From NCBI RefSeq assembly GCF_004297405.1, contig NZ_SCVC01000021.1, positions 248,001 through 312,000 of the forward strand: a stretch of 64,000 nt of DNA, written 5' to 3'. Within the stretch, counting starts at the first letter, position 1. Each line of letters opens with the position of its first letter. This document shows positions 25,472 to 34,504 of this stretch, one piece after another. Under the pieces are notes generated by a model. The model saw only the letters and a program-made list of their open reading frames with translations, was not told the origin of the DNA and ran no database searches. Both the position numbers and the translations under genes were made by a program. This DNA is from Reyranella sp. GTDB lineage: Bacteria; Pseudomonadota; Alphaproteobacteria; Reyranellales; Reyranellaceae.

Positions 25472-26221
25472 GTGTGGGCCATGACGGCGACCGTTCTCGT
25501 GTTCGTCCTGGCGGTTTTCGTCCTGGCCGGCTTCGCCAAGGGCATCATCGGCCTGGGTCTGCCCACGATCTCGATGGGCCTGCTGGCGGTAGTGTTGCCT
25601 CCGGCCGAGGCTGCTGCGCTGCTGATCCTGCCGTCGCTCGTCACGAATGTCTGGCAGATGGTGGACGGCCCCCACCTCCGCTCCGTCCTGCGCCGCCTCT
25701 GGCCGCTCAATCTCGGGGTCTGCGTCGGCACCTGGGGAGGGGCGGCCTTCCTGTCGGGCCTGGGCGGTCCTTACGGGGCTTTGGCTCTGGGGGTGGCGCT
25801 GATGGCCTATGCCCTTTCGGGCCTGGCCGCCCTGAAGCTCGCTGTACCTCGCCGCACGGAGCCTTGGCTCGGCCCGCTGACCGGCGGCGTAACGGGCGCC
25901 ATCACGGCGGCGACGGGCGTCTTCGTGATCCCGGCCGTGCCCTATATGCAGGCGATCGGGCTGCAGAAGGACGCGCTGGTGCAGGCGCTCGGCCTCTCCT
26001 TCACGGTCTCGACCCTGGCTCTGGCGGTGACCTTGGCCGGCGAACGGGCCTTCACCTGGGAGCTGGCCTGGCCCTCCCTTGCGGCGGTCGTCATTGCGCT
26101 TCTAGGCATGCGGCTCGGCCAGGCCGTCCGGGCCCGCCTGTCACCACAGACCTTCCGGTTCTGGTTCTTCGCCGGGTTGCTGGCCCTCGGCGCCTATCTC
26201 GCAGCGCGCGGGCTGATCTAA
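25472..26221 (+). CDS. TauE/SafE-family sulfite/organosulfur exporter
   Basis: Integral membrane protein of about eight helices with the family pattern GFAKGIIGLGLPTISMGLLA near the N-terminus and a repeat of it in the second half (GGVTGAITAATGVFVIPAVPYMQ). The start may be GTG at 25472 or ATG at 25481. It is divergent from a LysR gene, its likely regulator. TauE/SafE proteins move sulfite, sulfoacetate or related anions. Together with the sox cluster 3 kb away this could handle sulfur oxyanions, but other substrates are known in the family. Confidence 0.88.
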   Translation: MWAMTATVLVFVLAVFVLAGFAKGIIGLGLPTISMGLLAVVLPPAEAAALLILPSLVTNVWQMVDGPHLRSVLRRLWPLNLGVCVGTWGGAAFLSGLGGPYGALALGVALMAYALSGLAALKLAVPRRTEPWLGPLTGGVTGAITAATGVFVIPAVPYMQAIGLQKDALVQALGLSFTVSTLALAVTLAGERAFTWELAWPSLAAVVIALLGMRLGQAVRARLSPQTFRFWFFAGLLALGAYLAARGLI

Positions 26222-26290
26222 CCGGCCGATGGACGGTCAGGCCGTGCCGGGTTTACGGTCCGGGATCGAATTCCGCCCCGGAGCGTTTCC

Positions 26291-27088
26291 ATGGCCGTGC
26301 ACGCCCTCAAGACAGCGAAAGTCGCCAGCCTCCGATCGCAGGTCTCGCCCGAGGAATGGCAAGCCCGCGTCGATCTCGCCGCCTGCTATCGGCTGATGGA
26401 CCTCTACGGCATGTCCGACCTGATCGCGAACCACATCTCGGTCCGCGTGCCCGGCGAAGACAATGCCTTCCTGATCAACGCCTACGGCCTTCTCTACGAA
26501 GAGATTACCGCGTCGAGCCTGCTGAAGATCGACCACGAGGGCAACATTCTCGCCAAGCCGGAATTCCAGGGCGGCTTGGAATACGGCGTCAACCGCGCGG
26601 GCTTTGTGATCCACAGCGCCATCCACATGGCCAAGCACGACGTCGCCTGCGTGATCCACACGCACACCTGGCCGGGCATGGCGGTCTCGACCATGGAATG
26701 CGGCCTGCTGCCCAACACCCAGACCTCGATGCGCTTTGCCAAGATCAGCTACCACGACTTCGACGGCGTCGTGCTGGACACGGCGGCCCGCGAAGCACTA
26801 GTGGAGAGCCTCGGCGACAACAACGCCATGATCCTGCGCAACCACGGCCTGCTGACGACCGGCGCCACGATCCCCGAGGCCTTCAACGCCATGCATCGGC
26901 TGGAGCTGTCCTGCAAGACGCAGATCGCGGCCATGTCGTGCAATACCAAACTGATCGAGGTTCCAGCCGAGGTGGTCGAGGCGACCTACATGAACTACCA
27001 GCCCCATGTCCGCCGGCCGTTCGGCCTGTTGGACTGGCCGGCGCTGCTGCGGAAGCTTGACCGGATCGATCCCGGCTTCCGCGACTGA
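26291..27088 (+). CDS. class II aldolase/adducin-family protein
   Basis: Zinc-dependent aldolase or decarboxylase fold. Metal ligands H123, H125 (VIHTHTWPG) and H185 (LRNHGLL) are visible, and an acidic pair at 70-71 occupies the usual catalytic-glutamate region. At 265 aa it matches the class II aldolase/adducin group of unknown substrate common in alphaproteobacteria. GGAG is eight to ten bases before the ATG. The following ABC gene begins directly at its stop codon, which suggests one operon. Confidence 0.88.
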   Translation: MAVHALKTAKVASLRSQVSPEEWQARVDLAACYRLMDLYGMSDLIANHISVRVPGEDNAFLINAYGLLYEEITASSLLKIDHEGNILAKPEFQGGLEYGVNRAGFVIHSAIHMAKHDVACVIHTHTWPGMAVSTMECGLLPNTQTSMRFAKISYHDFDGVVLDTAAREALVESLGDNNAMILRNHGLLTTGATIPEAFNAMHRLELSCKTQIAAMSCNTKLIEVPAEVVEATYMNYQPHVRRPFGLLDWPALLRKLDRIDPGFRD

Positions 27089-28930
27089 TTGGATACACCG
27101 CACAGCTCTCTGCGGGCCTTCGCGGCCGTCGCCTGCGGCTACTGGACGGCGCCCGGCTACCGGGGCGTCGCCTGGCTGCTGACCGCCGGCATGACGGTGT
27201 TCGGCATCGTCAATGTCGCGATCGCGCTGTGGCTCAACATCTGGAATCGCGACTTCTTCAATGCCCTGGAGAAGCGCGACACCACTGAGCTCGTCGAGCA
27301 GCTCTACATCCTGGCCGCCATCGTCGCGTCGGCAGGCATTGCGGTCGCCATCCAGCTTCACATCCGTCGCCGCTTGCAATTCAACTGGCGCGCCTGGCTG
27401 ACCCACGTCACGACGCTGCGCTGGCTGAACTCGGGGCGGCAGTATCAGCTCAGCCTCCTGGCCGAGGAATGCGACAATCCCGATGGTCGTATCGCCGAGG
27501 ATATCCGTATTTCCACGGAGTTCGCGGTCGAGTTCGCCCAGAGCATCCTGCAGTGCGTTCTGCAGCTCATCACCTTCCTGGGTGTGCTCTGGGTCCTGTC
27601 GGGTGACCTGCCCATCACCATCGGCGGCATGGCGTTCAACTTGCCGGGCTACATGGTCTGGGCCGCCGTGCTCTATGCCCTGTTTGGTTCGATCCTCACC
27701 TATGCGCTCGGTCGAGGTCTGATCGAGGCTGGCAACGTACGTCAGGGGCGCGAGGCCGACATGCGGTCGGTCCTGATCCGTGCCCGCGAGAATGCCGAAG
27801 GCATCGCCCTGATGCGTGGCGAGCAGGATGAGCGTGATCGGCTCAAGGAGTCGGTCGGTGACCTACGTAAAGCCTGGCATGTTCAGACACGTGGCCAGGG
27901 CAGTCTGGCGCTGCTGACCAGCTCGCTCGCCTACCTCGCGCCGGTCGTGCCGCTGGTCGTTGCCCTGCCACGCTATCTTGGCGGTGAGCTCCAGCTCGGT
28001 GGGCTCATGCAGACAGCTCAGGCCTTCTCGAGTGTGCAGTGGGCGTTGTCATGGTTGATCGACAATTTTTCGAAGTTTGCCGATTGGCGCGCCTCGACTG
28101 ACCGTGTGGTCCACCTTCACGTAGCGCTTCACGAGCTTGAGGAGACGGTAGAGGCACCAAACGGCGAACGCATCGACGTGACGCCAGGCGAAGGTGACAG
28201 GTTGATCCTCCGCGAAGTCGGGTTGTCGCGACCCGACGGCGAAACGTTGGTGGCCGAGGCGGAGGTCGAGATTGGCCGCGGCGAGCGCGTTCTTATTCGC
28301 GGCAAGTCCGGCAGCGGCAAGAGCACCATAATGCGCGCCGTCGCCGGCGTCTGGCCGTGGGGCAGCGGATCGGTCGAGCTGCCACGTGGCGAGATCGCTT
28401 TCATGCCGCAGAAACCCTACTTCCCGCTCGGCACCTTGCGCGAGGCGATGCTCTATCCCAAGGAGCCGAATGGCATCTCCGACGACGATCTGCGCGAAGC
28501 GCTGCACGAAGTCGGGCTCGACCATCTGCGCGGCCGCCTCGACGAGGATGAGCGCTGGGATCACATTCTTTCCGGCGGCGAGCAGCAGCGCGTCGCTTTC
28601 GCCCGCACCCTCATCCACAAGCCGGACTGGATCTTCATGGATGAGGCGACCTCGGCGCTCGACGAGGTAGGGCAGGAGAACGTGATGCGGCTCCTGATGG
28701 AGAAACTACCCGAAACGGCGGTGGTGAGCATTGGCCACCGGCCAGGCCTCGAACTGTTCCATACCCGCGAACTCGAGCTCGAGCCCGGCAAGAAAGGTGC
28801 GGAGCTGAAGCCGCATGGCAAGCCCCGGTCGCTCAGCGACCTCTACCGCCGCATGGCCATGCACAGCCGCTCGACGCCGCGCGAGCCTGGTTTCTGGGCC
28901 AATGTCAGGGCGAACCTGATCGGCCGTTGA
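27089..28930 (+). CDS. SbmA/BacA-YddA-like ABC transporter, fused membrane and ATPase domains
   Basis: Half-transporter of the ABCD/YddA type. The membrane domain (residues about 20-340) begins with YWTAPGYRGVAWLLTAGM and NIWNRDFFNALEKRD, as in SbmA/BacA-related proteins. The ATPase domain follows: Walker A GKSGSGKST near 405, signature LSGGEQQRVAF near 495 and Walker B WIFMDEATSALDE near 515. The best start is a TTG directly after the aldolase stop; the next ATG would delete the first helix. The family handles peptides, B12 or acyl-CoA-like compounds. The substrate here is unknown. Confidence 0.9.
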   Translation: MDTPHSSLRAFAAVACGYWTAPGYRGVAWLLTAGMTVFGIVNVAIALWLNIWNRDFFNALEKRDTTELVEQLYILAAIVASAGIAVAIQLHIRRRLQFNWRAWLTHVTTLRWLNSGRQYQLSLLAEECDNPDGRIAEDIRISTEFAVEFAQSILQCVLQLITFLGVLWVLSGDLPITIGGMAFNLPGYMVWAAVLYALFGSILTYALGRGLIEAGNVRQGREADMRSVLIRARENAEGIALMRGEQDERDRLKESVGDLRKAWHVQTRGQGSLALLTSSLAYLAPVVPLVVALPRYLGGELQLGGLMQTAQAFSSVQWALSWLIDNFSKFADWRASTDRVVHLHVALHELEETVEAPNGERIDVTPGEGDRLILREVGLSRPDGETLVAEAEVEIGRGERVLIRGKSGSGKSTIMRAVAGVWPWGSGSVELPRGEIAFMPQKPYFPLGTLREAMLYPKEPNGISDDDLREALHEVGLDHLRGRLDEDERWDHILSGGEQQRVAFARTLIHKPDWIFMDEATSALDEVGQENVMRLLMEKLPETAVVSIGHRPGLELFHTRELELEPGKKGAELKPHGKPRSLSDLYRRMAMHSRSTPREPGFWANVRANLIGR

Positions 28931-29038
28931 GCGCCGTCATCCGGAGCGGCGAAATTTCCGACGGTAGGGAACTTTTTGCCCGCTCCGTAATTATCGAGCT
29001 GGTTGCTTGCGAATTCTCCTGCAAGCGGGGGAGCCTCC

Positions 29039-30457
29039 ATGAACCTATCCAAGCCCGGATACTGGACGCTGCTTATGGCCAGCGCCGCACTGGCGAGCCT
29101 CACCATTGCATACGCTCAGCAACCGCCCGTAGCGGCGCCACCGCAGCGCGGGGCGACCAGTTATGCGCCGGTCGACATCAAGGAGCCGTTCGCAACGACC
29201 CTGGCGCGTATGAAGGCGGCGCAACCGGAGATTCAGAAGCGGCAAGCTGATCTCCTCGCCGAACGTTACGATCTCGCCAACCGAGCGGCGTCGGGCGTGA
29301 CCATGACGCGCGGCAAGCCGGTGCAGGAGGGAGTGAGAGTCAAGCTGCCGACCGGGACGACCTGGGATCAGCTCGCCAACTTCAGTCCGACGGAAATCCG
29401 CGACAGAAACCTCTTCCCCAAAGGCTTCCTGCCCCTTCCGCATCCCAACCACGCTGAAGGCGGCATGCTGTTCCCCAAGTTCGAGATCGAGGAGCTGAAG
29501 AAGCAGGAGGCTCGCGACCTCACGCGATTCGACCTGGAATTCGATCTGCCCGACCATGTTCTGCCAGAATTCCCGGCGCCGATTTTCCTGACGACGCGGC
29601 CCGATCTCGGCGATGTGTCGCAAGGCAAGCTGGTCACCATCGATAACTACTATGAGCTGTTCAACGGCATCCTGAATCCCAAGCAGATCGAAGGACTGCG
29701 GCTGCTGGTGACGCCGTTCCCCCAGCAGCAATTCAATCAGACCGAGGATCGCCGGTCGGAGAAGGCGAGCCGTGGCGTCGCCTGCCTGGACTGCCATGCC
29801 AACGGTCATACCAATGCGGCAACGCATCTGGTGGGTGACATCCGTCCACAGGAGTTCCGCCATCGCATCGACACGCCGCCCCTCCGCGGCGTCAACATAC
29901 AGCGGCTGTTCGGGTCGCAGCGGGCCTTGAAGACGGTCGAGGACTTCACCGAGTTCGAGCAGCGCGCCGCCTATTTCGACGGCGACCCGGTGATCGCGAC
30001 CAAGAAGGGCGTCAACATCCTGGAGCGCGGTAGCCAGGTCCATTTCATGGGGGAATTCCAGTCGCTACTGGACTTCCCGCCGGCGCCAAAGCTGAACGTG
30101 CTCGGCAAGCTCGATCCCGCGAAAGCAAGTGCCGCCGAGCTGCGCGGGCAGGACATCTTCTTCGGAAAAGGCCAGTGCGGCACCTGTCACGTCGCGCCGT
30201 TCTACACCGACAACCTGATGCACAATCTTCAAGCCGAGCGCTTTTTTAAACCGGTGATGATCAATGGCAGGTTTGCCACCGCTGACGGTCCGATCAAGAC
30301 GTTCCCGCTGCGCGGCATCAAGGACTCGCCGCCCTATCTGCATGACGGACGGTTGCTCACGCTTGAGGATACGGTCGAGTTCTTCAATCTCGTGCTCGGC
30401 ACCAAGCTGACGACGCCGGAGAAACAGGATTTGGTGCAGTTCCTGCGCGCTCTCTAG
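29039..30457 (+). CDS. secreted diheme cytochrome c, MauG/peroxidase-like
   Basis: The signal peptide ends near AYAQQ. Two c-type heme sites are visible: CLDCH (about residue 250) and CGTCH (about residue 382). The C-terminal section with FFGKGQCGTCH, PLRGIKDSPPYLHDGR and TLEDTVEFFN is like the second domain of bacterial diheme peroxidases. The long N-terminal part (about 30-240) is not recognised. The ATG at 29039 follows GGGGGAG. It is a single gene after a 108-base gap. The reaction is unknown; a periplasmic oxidase or peroxidase role is inferred from the fold. Confidence 0.82.
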   Translation: MNLSKPGYWTLLMASAALASLTIAYAQQPPVAAPPQRGATSYAPVDIKEPFATTLARMKAAQPEIQKRQADLLAERYDLANRAASGVTMTRGKPVQEGVRVKLPTGTTWDQLANFSPTEIRDRNLFPKGFLPLPHPNHAEGGMLFPKFEIEELKKQEARDLTRFDLEFDLPDHVLPEFPAPIFLTTRPDLGDVSQGKLVTIDNYYELFNGILNPKQIEGLRLLVTPFPQQQFNQTEDRRSEKASRGVACLDCHANGHTNAATHLVGDIRPQEFRHRIDTPPLRGVNIQRLFGSQRALKTVEDFTEFEQRAAYFDGDPVIATKKGVNILERGSQVHFMGEFQSLLDFPPAPKLNVLGKLDPAKASAAELRGQDIFFGKGQCGTCHVAPFYTDNLMHNLQAERFFKPVMINGRFATADGPIKTFPLRGIKDSPPYLHDGRLLTLEDTVEFFNLVLGTKLTTPEKQDLVQFLRAL

Positions 30458-30530
30458 GTTCCAGCTCGCGGCTTCAGCTCCATTCCATAAATAAGCGTCG
30501 GAACCATGCCTGATTGAAGGGAGGCGGCCC

Positions 30531-31223
30531 ATGCCATCGGTGAAGAACATCGTTCTGGTCCACGGTGCCTGGGGTGATGGCTCGCATTGGCGTCGCGTCA
30601 TTCCACCGCTTCACGCCAAGGGTTATCGCGTCTCGGCGGTGCAGAACCCCCTGACTTCGCTGACCGATGATATCGACCGCACCGCCAAGCTGGTCGCGAT
30701 GCAGGAAGGCCCGACCTTGCTGGTCGGTCACTCCTATGGCGGCGCGGTGATTACTGGCGCCGGCCACGCCCCGAACGTCGTAGGCCTGGTCTATGTTGCG
30801 GCGTTTGCGCCGGATGAAGGCGACAGCCTGGGCAGCATCTTCGCCCGGCGCGACGCACCGGCGGGCGCGGCGAATATCCGGCCCGACAAGAACGGATTCC
30901 TGTGGATCGCAGCCGACAAGTTCCGTGAGAGCTTCGGCCAGGACGTCGACGAGACCGAGGCGCTGGTGATGGCTGTAACGCAGAAGCCGATCGCCGCGCG
31001 CTGCTTCGAGGATAAGAGCGGCCCACCCGCCTGGAAGACCAAACCGAGTTGGTATCAGGTGTCGACCGCCGACCACATGATCCCGCCGGAAACCGAAGCC
31101 TGGATGGCCGAGCGCATAGGGGCACGCAAGACCGTCACGCTGCCTGCCAGCCATGCATCGCTGGCCTCGCAGCCCGATGCCATCGTCGCCCTGATCGAGG
31201 AAGCTGCCAACTCAGCCACGTAG
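30531..31223 (+). CDS. alpha/beta hydrolase (HNL/salicylate-esterase-like)
   Basis: 230-aa hydrolase with an oxyanion motif HGAWGDGSHW (11-20), nucleophile elbow GHSYG with S68, D181 (STADHMIPP) and H208 (PASHASL). Together these form a full catalytic triad. This subgroup includes plant-type hydroxynitrile lyases and methyl-salicylate esterases; bacterial members are esterases of unknown substrate. No leader is seen, so it is cytoplasmic. An in-frame ATG at 30531 follows a purine-rich GGGAGGC. Confidence 0.9.
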   Translation: MPSVKNIVLVHGAWGDGSHWRRVIPPLHAKGYRVSAVQNPLTSLTDDIDRTAKLVAMQEGPTLLVGHSYGGAVITGAGHAPNVVGLVYVAAFAPDEGDSLGSIFARRDAPAGAANIRPDKNGFLWIAADKFRESFGQDVDETEALVMAVTQKPIAARCFEDKSGPPAWKTKPSWYQVSTADHMIPPETEAWMAERIGARKTVTLPASHASLASQPDAIVALIEEAANSAT

Positions 31224-31235
31224 CACGCACGTTGA

Positions 31236-31676
31236 TCAAGAATCGTAGTGACGATCCGTGCGTTGGACGACCCGGACCAGCAGCGCCGTCGACCAGCCAA
31301 ACATCATGATGCCGACGGCGGACTCGATCGCGCCGGCGATGCGGTGGGCGGGGGACAGGTTCAGCTCGCTGGCGCCCAGTGTCGTGAAGCAGGCGAGCGA
31401 AAAGTAGAACGAATGGGCGAAGCTGCCGAGCTCACCCCAATCGTAGTAGAGTAGCGCCCACATCATGACCTGCAGGACATGGCCCGCCATCAACACCAGC
31501 ACCGCCAGTACGCTGTGCAGCAACATGTAGGAGGTCTTGTGCACCGTCGCGCGCGGTGTCGGGATGACATCCATCAGCCAGCTGAGCGCTAGCTGCGCCA
31601 TCGCCTGCACCATGCCGGTGGCGCCGACCATGGCGACACCGCGCAGAATGCGCCCAAGAGGTGACAGTTCCTCCAT
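31236..31676 (-). CDS. small two-helix ion channel-family protein
   Basis: 146 aa with about four hydrophobic segments and a pore-loop pattern YFSLACFTTLGASEL near residues 90-104, where K+ channels carry TVGYG. The match to the ion-channel (Pfam Ion_trans_2-like) group is by topology and the TTLG filter-like motif; ion selectivity is uncertain. Its start overlaps the stop of the acyl-CoA dehydrogenase (TGATG), so both are translated from one mRNA. No regulatory RCK domain is present. Confidence 0.75.
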   Translation of the reverse strand: MEELSPLGRILRGVAMVGATGMVQAMAQLALSWLMDVIPTPRATVHKTSYMLLHSVLAVLVLMAGHVLQVMMWALLYYDWGELGSFAHSFYFSLACFTTLGASELNLSPAHRIAGAIESAVGIMMFGWSTALLVRVVQRTDRHYDS

Positions 31677-32842
31677 CAGGCTGCCTTTTGCTTACCCAGC
31701 AAGTGATCGGAGATGATGCGCTGCTGGATCTCCGAGGTGCCCTCGAAGATCTTGGTGAGGCGGGCATCGCGCCAGTAACGCTCCACGGCATGCAATGTCG
31801 TGTAGCCCGCGCCACCGAACACCTGCAGTGCCTCGGAGGTGACGCGCTCGGCCATTTCCGAAGCGAAGAGCTTCACCATGGCGGCCTCCTTGTCGCAGCG
31901 ACGCTTCTGGTCGATCTCGTCGCAGACGAAGTACATGAGCTGCCGCGCCGCTTCGATGTCTGTCGCCATACGGGCAAGACGAAAGCGCGTGTTCTGGAAA
32001 TCGCCGATTGCTTGGCCGAATTGGCGGCGTTCCTGGGCGTAAGCGGTGGCATCTTCCAGCGCACCACGGGCGAGCCCGATCGAGCGGGCGGCGGTATGGG
32101 CGCGGGCGCGCTCCAGGCCGGCTGAGATGTAGTAAAAGGCGCGGCCTTCCTCGCCGATCAGGGCAGAGCCGGGCAGGCGGCAATCGTCGAAGGCGAGCTC
32201 CCAGGTCTTCCAGCCGAAGTACCCGATCTTGGGAATAGGCGCGCCCTTGACGCCCTTGGGCAGGGTGCCGCGCGGCTTCTCGATCAGGAAGGAGGAGAGG
32301 CCGACATGCTTACGCTTGGCGTCAGGGGCGTCGGAGGTGCGGGCGACCAGCATGATGTAGTCCGCGCCGTCGGCGAAGGTGCACCAGTATTTGTTGCCGT
32401 TGATCACCCAGTCGTCGCCATCCTTGCGCGCCCGGCAGGAAATGCTGCCGAGATCGGAGCCGACATTGGGTTCCGACATGGCGGCGGCGCCCAGAAATTC
32501 GCCGCGAGCAGCGCGGGGCAGGAAGACGGCGCGCTGCGCGTCGGTCATGCCGCGCCCGGCGCTGAGGCCGTTGCCGCGCGCGATGATGGAGGCGACGCTC
32601 ATCCAGGCGCGCGCCAGTTCCTCGGCGATCAGGCAGTATTCGAAGACGCCCAGCCCCATCCCGCCATATTCCTCGGGGATCACGATGCCGAAATAGCCCA
32701 TGTCGGCCAGCTTCTGGATCAGCTCGGGTGGGATGTCGCCCTTCTCCGGATCGAGCTTGTTGGCGACTGGCAAGACCTCTTTCATGGCGAAGGCGCGGGC
32801 CGTCTCTTGGATCAGGCGGCGCTCTTCGGTCATGTACCCCAT
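31676..32842 (-). CDS. acyl-CoA dehydrogenase
   Basis: FAD enzyme that introduces the alpha,beta double bond in an acyl-CoA. Family signatures AAAMSEPNVGSDLGS and, at the C-terminus, TKIFEGTSEIQQRII with the catalytic-base glutamate region are clear. Length is 388 aa, as usual. I chose the ATG at 32842 because GAGGAGA lies just upstream; the frame runs on to 32944 but that part has no RBS. The gene is divergent from a TctC gene 61 bases away and overlaps the channel gene downstream. The acyl substrate is not defined. Confidence 0.93.
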   Translation of the reverse strand: MGYMTEERRLIQETARAFAMKEVLPVANKLDPEKGDIPPELIQKLADMGYFGIVIPEEYGGMGLGVFEYCLIAEELARAWMSVASIIARGNGLSAGRGMTDAQRAVFLPRAARGEFLGAAAMSEPNVGSDLGSISCRARKDGDDWVINGNKYWCTFADGADYIMLVARTSDAPDAKRKHVGLSSFLIEKPRGTLPKGVKGAPIPKIGYFGWKTWELAFDDCRLPGSALIGEEGRAFYYISAGLERARAHTAARSIGLARGALEDATAYAQERRQFGQAIGDFQNTRFRLARMATDIEAARQLMYFVCDEIDQKRRCDKEAAMVKLFASEMAERVTSEALQVFGGAGYTTLHAVERYWRDARLTKIFEGTSEIQQRIISDHLLGKQKAA

Positions 32843-32903
32843 GGCGTTTCTCCTCACATTGCCGCAGCATAGTAGCCAATTCGCCCTGCGTGAGGAGACG
32901 CGC

Positions 32904-33881
32904 ATGCTGAGATCGTTGCTGGGAGCATTTGCGGCTTTCCTCACTGCGACATCTGTTCAGGCGCAAAACCAGGCAGCGGAATGGCCGAGCAAGCCGATCA
33001 CCGTGCTGATGGGCTTCCCGGCGGGCTCGGGCGTCGATGTCATCGCGCGCATGCTGCAGCCCTCCCTCGAGAAGTCTCTCGGTCAACGCCTGGTCATCGA
33101 CTACAAGCCGGGCGCCGGGGGCAACGTTGCCTCGGAAGCCGTGGCTCACGCCAAGCCCGATGGCTACACCTTCCTTTTGGGGACGGCCGCGACACACGGC
33201 GTCAACCCGGCGCTCTATCCCCGACTGTCGTTCGACGTTGAAGCTGACTTCACGCCGATCTCGACCCTGGTCGATGTTTCCAATGTACTGACGATCAACC
33301 CCACGGTGATCGATGCTACGTCGGTGAAGGATTTCATCGCCAAGGTGAAGGCTGCACCCGGTAAGTACAACTACGCGTCGACGGGCAACGGCACGGGCAC
33401 ACATCTTGCCTTCGCGGAATTCGTGCACAAGGCCGGCCTCGACATGGTGCATGTCCCTTACAAGGGCGGACCCGACGCCATCCAGGCGGTGTTGAAAGGC
33501 GATGTCTGCTGCATCTTCAATCAGGTGCAGACGGTGTTGCAGCACGCCAAGGCCGGCAAGGTGAGGCTGCTCGGTGTCACGACGAAGAAGCGAGTCGCGG
33601 CGATCCCCGATGTGCCGACGATCGACGAGGCCGGCGTGCCGGGCTACGAGAGTTACACGTGGTTTGCGATCTTCGGGCCCAAAGGTCTCGACCGGCCGAT
33701 CGCCGAGAAGATGAATCTCGCCATCAAGACGGCGCTCGACGATCCCGAGACACAAAAGAAGCTCGCCGAACTCGGCAATACGCCGCGCTACGAGACCCTG
33801 GACCAGTTCAAGGCGACGGTGAAAGCCGATCGCGCCAAGTGGGCCGAGGTCGTGAAGCAGGTCGGCGCCAAGGTCGATTAA
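32904..33881 (+). CDS. TctC/Bug-family periplasmic binding protein (orphan)
   Basis: Tripartite tricarboxylate transporter receptor: signal peptide (1-21, ending VQAQ), then PSKPITVLMGFPAGSGVDV and YKPGAGGNVASEAVA, which are the Bug-fold ligand loops. At 325 aa the length is normal. TGAGGAGA precedes the ATG at 32904. No tctA or tctB is nearby, as is typical of bacteria with large Bug sets. Ligands are usually carboxylates. It shares a divergent gap with the acyl-CoA dehydrogenase, and its stop overlaps the convergent GyrI-like gene by four bases. Confidence 0.93.
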   Translation: MLRSLLGAFAAFLTATSVQAQNQAAEWPSKPITVLMGFPAGSGVDVIARMLQPSLEKSLGQRLVIDYKPGAGGNVASEAVAHAKPDGYTFLLGTAATHGVNPALYPRLSFDVEADFTPISTLVDVSNVLTINPTVIDATSVKDFIAKVKAAPGKYNYASTGNGTGTHLAFAEFVHKAGLDMVHVPYKGGPDAIQAVLKGDVCCIFNQVQTVLQHAKAGKVRLLGVTTKKRVAAIPDVPTIDEAGVPGYESYTWFAIFGPKGLDRPIAEKMNLAIKTALDDPETQKKLAELGNTPRYETLDQFKATVKADRAKWAEVVKQVGAKVD

Positions 33882-34504
33882 CTGCGCGGTTTTACCGGCT
33901 GCCGCAGGATGGTCTTGAGCTTGGCAGGCTCGGTCTTGCGGGAGTCGCTGAGATAAATCTCGTGATGCCGCCCGGCGAAGGTCAGGCCCTGCGACGGCAT
34001 CACCTCGTCATGCAGCCTGGCAAGCGTCGGCGCCTCGTCGTCGTAGCTGCCAATGTGCAGGATCTGCAGGGACGGGCCTTCATCGAAACGTTCGAAGCGC
34101 AGGCTTGCCGGTGGCGCCCCGAGTTTCTTCTTCGACTTCTCGACGGCGGCTTCGAACAGGGGGCGAACGATGAAATCAGGCGCCATGATCATCATGGTCC
34201 AGCGCCAGCGGTCTTTGCGGCGCGCGACGAAGTCCGCCGGATCGTCGGCCCACCACAGGCCTTCGAGCGGTGGCACCGCATAGTCCTTCTTGTGGGCCAC
34301 CTTGGTGGCGAACTTCATGGCGTAGCTCGTCGAATAGAGCCATTCGATCGCCTGTTTGTAGGCGGAGGCCGTATTGGGATCTCCCGCGCCATCGACCATG
34401 ACGAACTGCATCGCGGGTACGTCAACCGAGACAAAGCGGTCGCGCGGCGCCGCATAGAGAGCAGGCAGCGCCTTCTTGAAATCGATCTTCGCGAGCGGCG
34501 TCAC
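33878..34504 (-). CDS. GyrI-like small-molecule-binding domain protein
   Basis: 208 aa, mainly one GyrI/SOUL-like effector domain: VDVPAMQFVMVDGAGDPNTA near the start and SLQILHIGSYDDEAPTLARLH near residue 145 are typical. It lacks a DNA-binding domain. Such proteins bind or hydrolyse small toxic compounds. It overlaps the upstream GMC gene by four bases (ATGA) and is the last gene of that cluster. Confidence 0.85.
   Translation of the reverse strand: MTPLAKIDFKKALPALYAAPRDRFVSVDVPAMQFVMVDGAGDPNTASAYKQAIEWLYSTSYAMKFATKVAHKKDYAVPPLEGLWWADDPADFVARRKDRWRWTMMIMAPDFIVRPLFEAAVEKSKKKLGAPPASLRFERFDEGPSLQILHIGSYDDEAPTLARLHDEVMPSQGLTFAGRHHEIYLSDSRKTEPAKLKTILRQPVKPRS

Noticed and set aside
28251..28404. 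Antisense frames in the ABC exporter region
   Set aside because: Plus-strand Walker motifs explain the codon pattern; no independent signals.
29005..29026. GCTTGC-N10-GCAAGC inverted repeat before the diheme cytochrome gene
   Set aside because: Only 6-bp arms in GC-rich DNA and a separate RBS follows; too weak to list as a regulatory site.
31225..31263. ACGCACG ... CGTGCGT inverted repeat at the convergent hydrolase/channel junction
   Set aside because: 7-bp arms with a 25-base spacer and no T-tract; likely chance.
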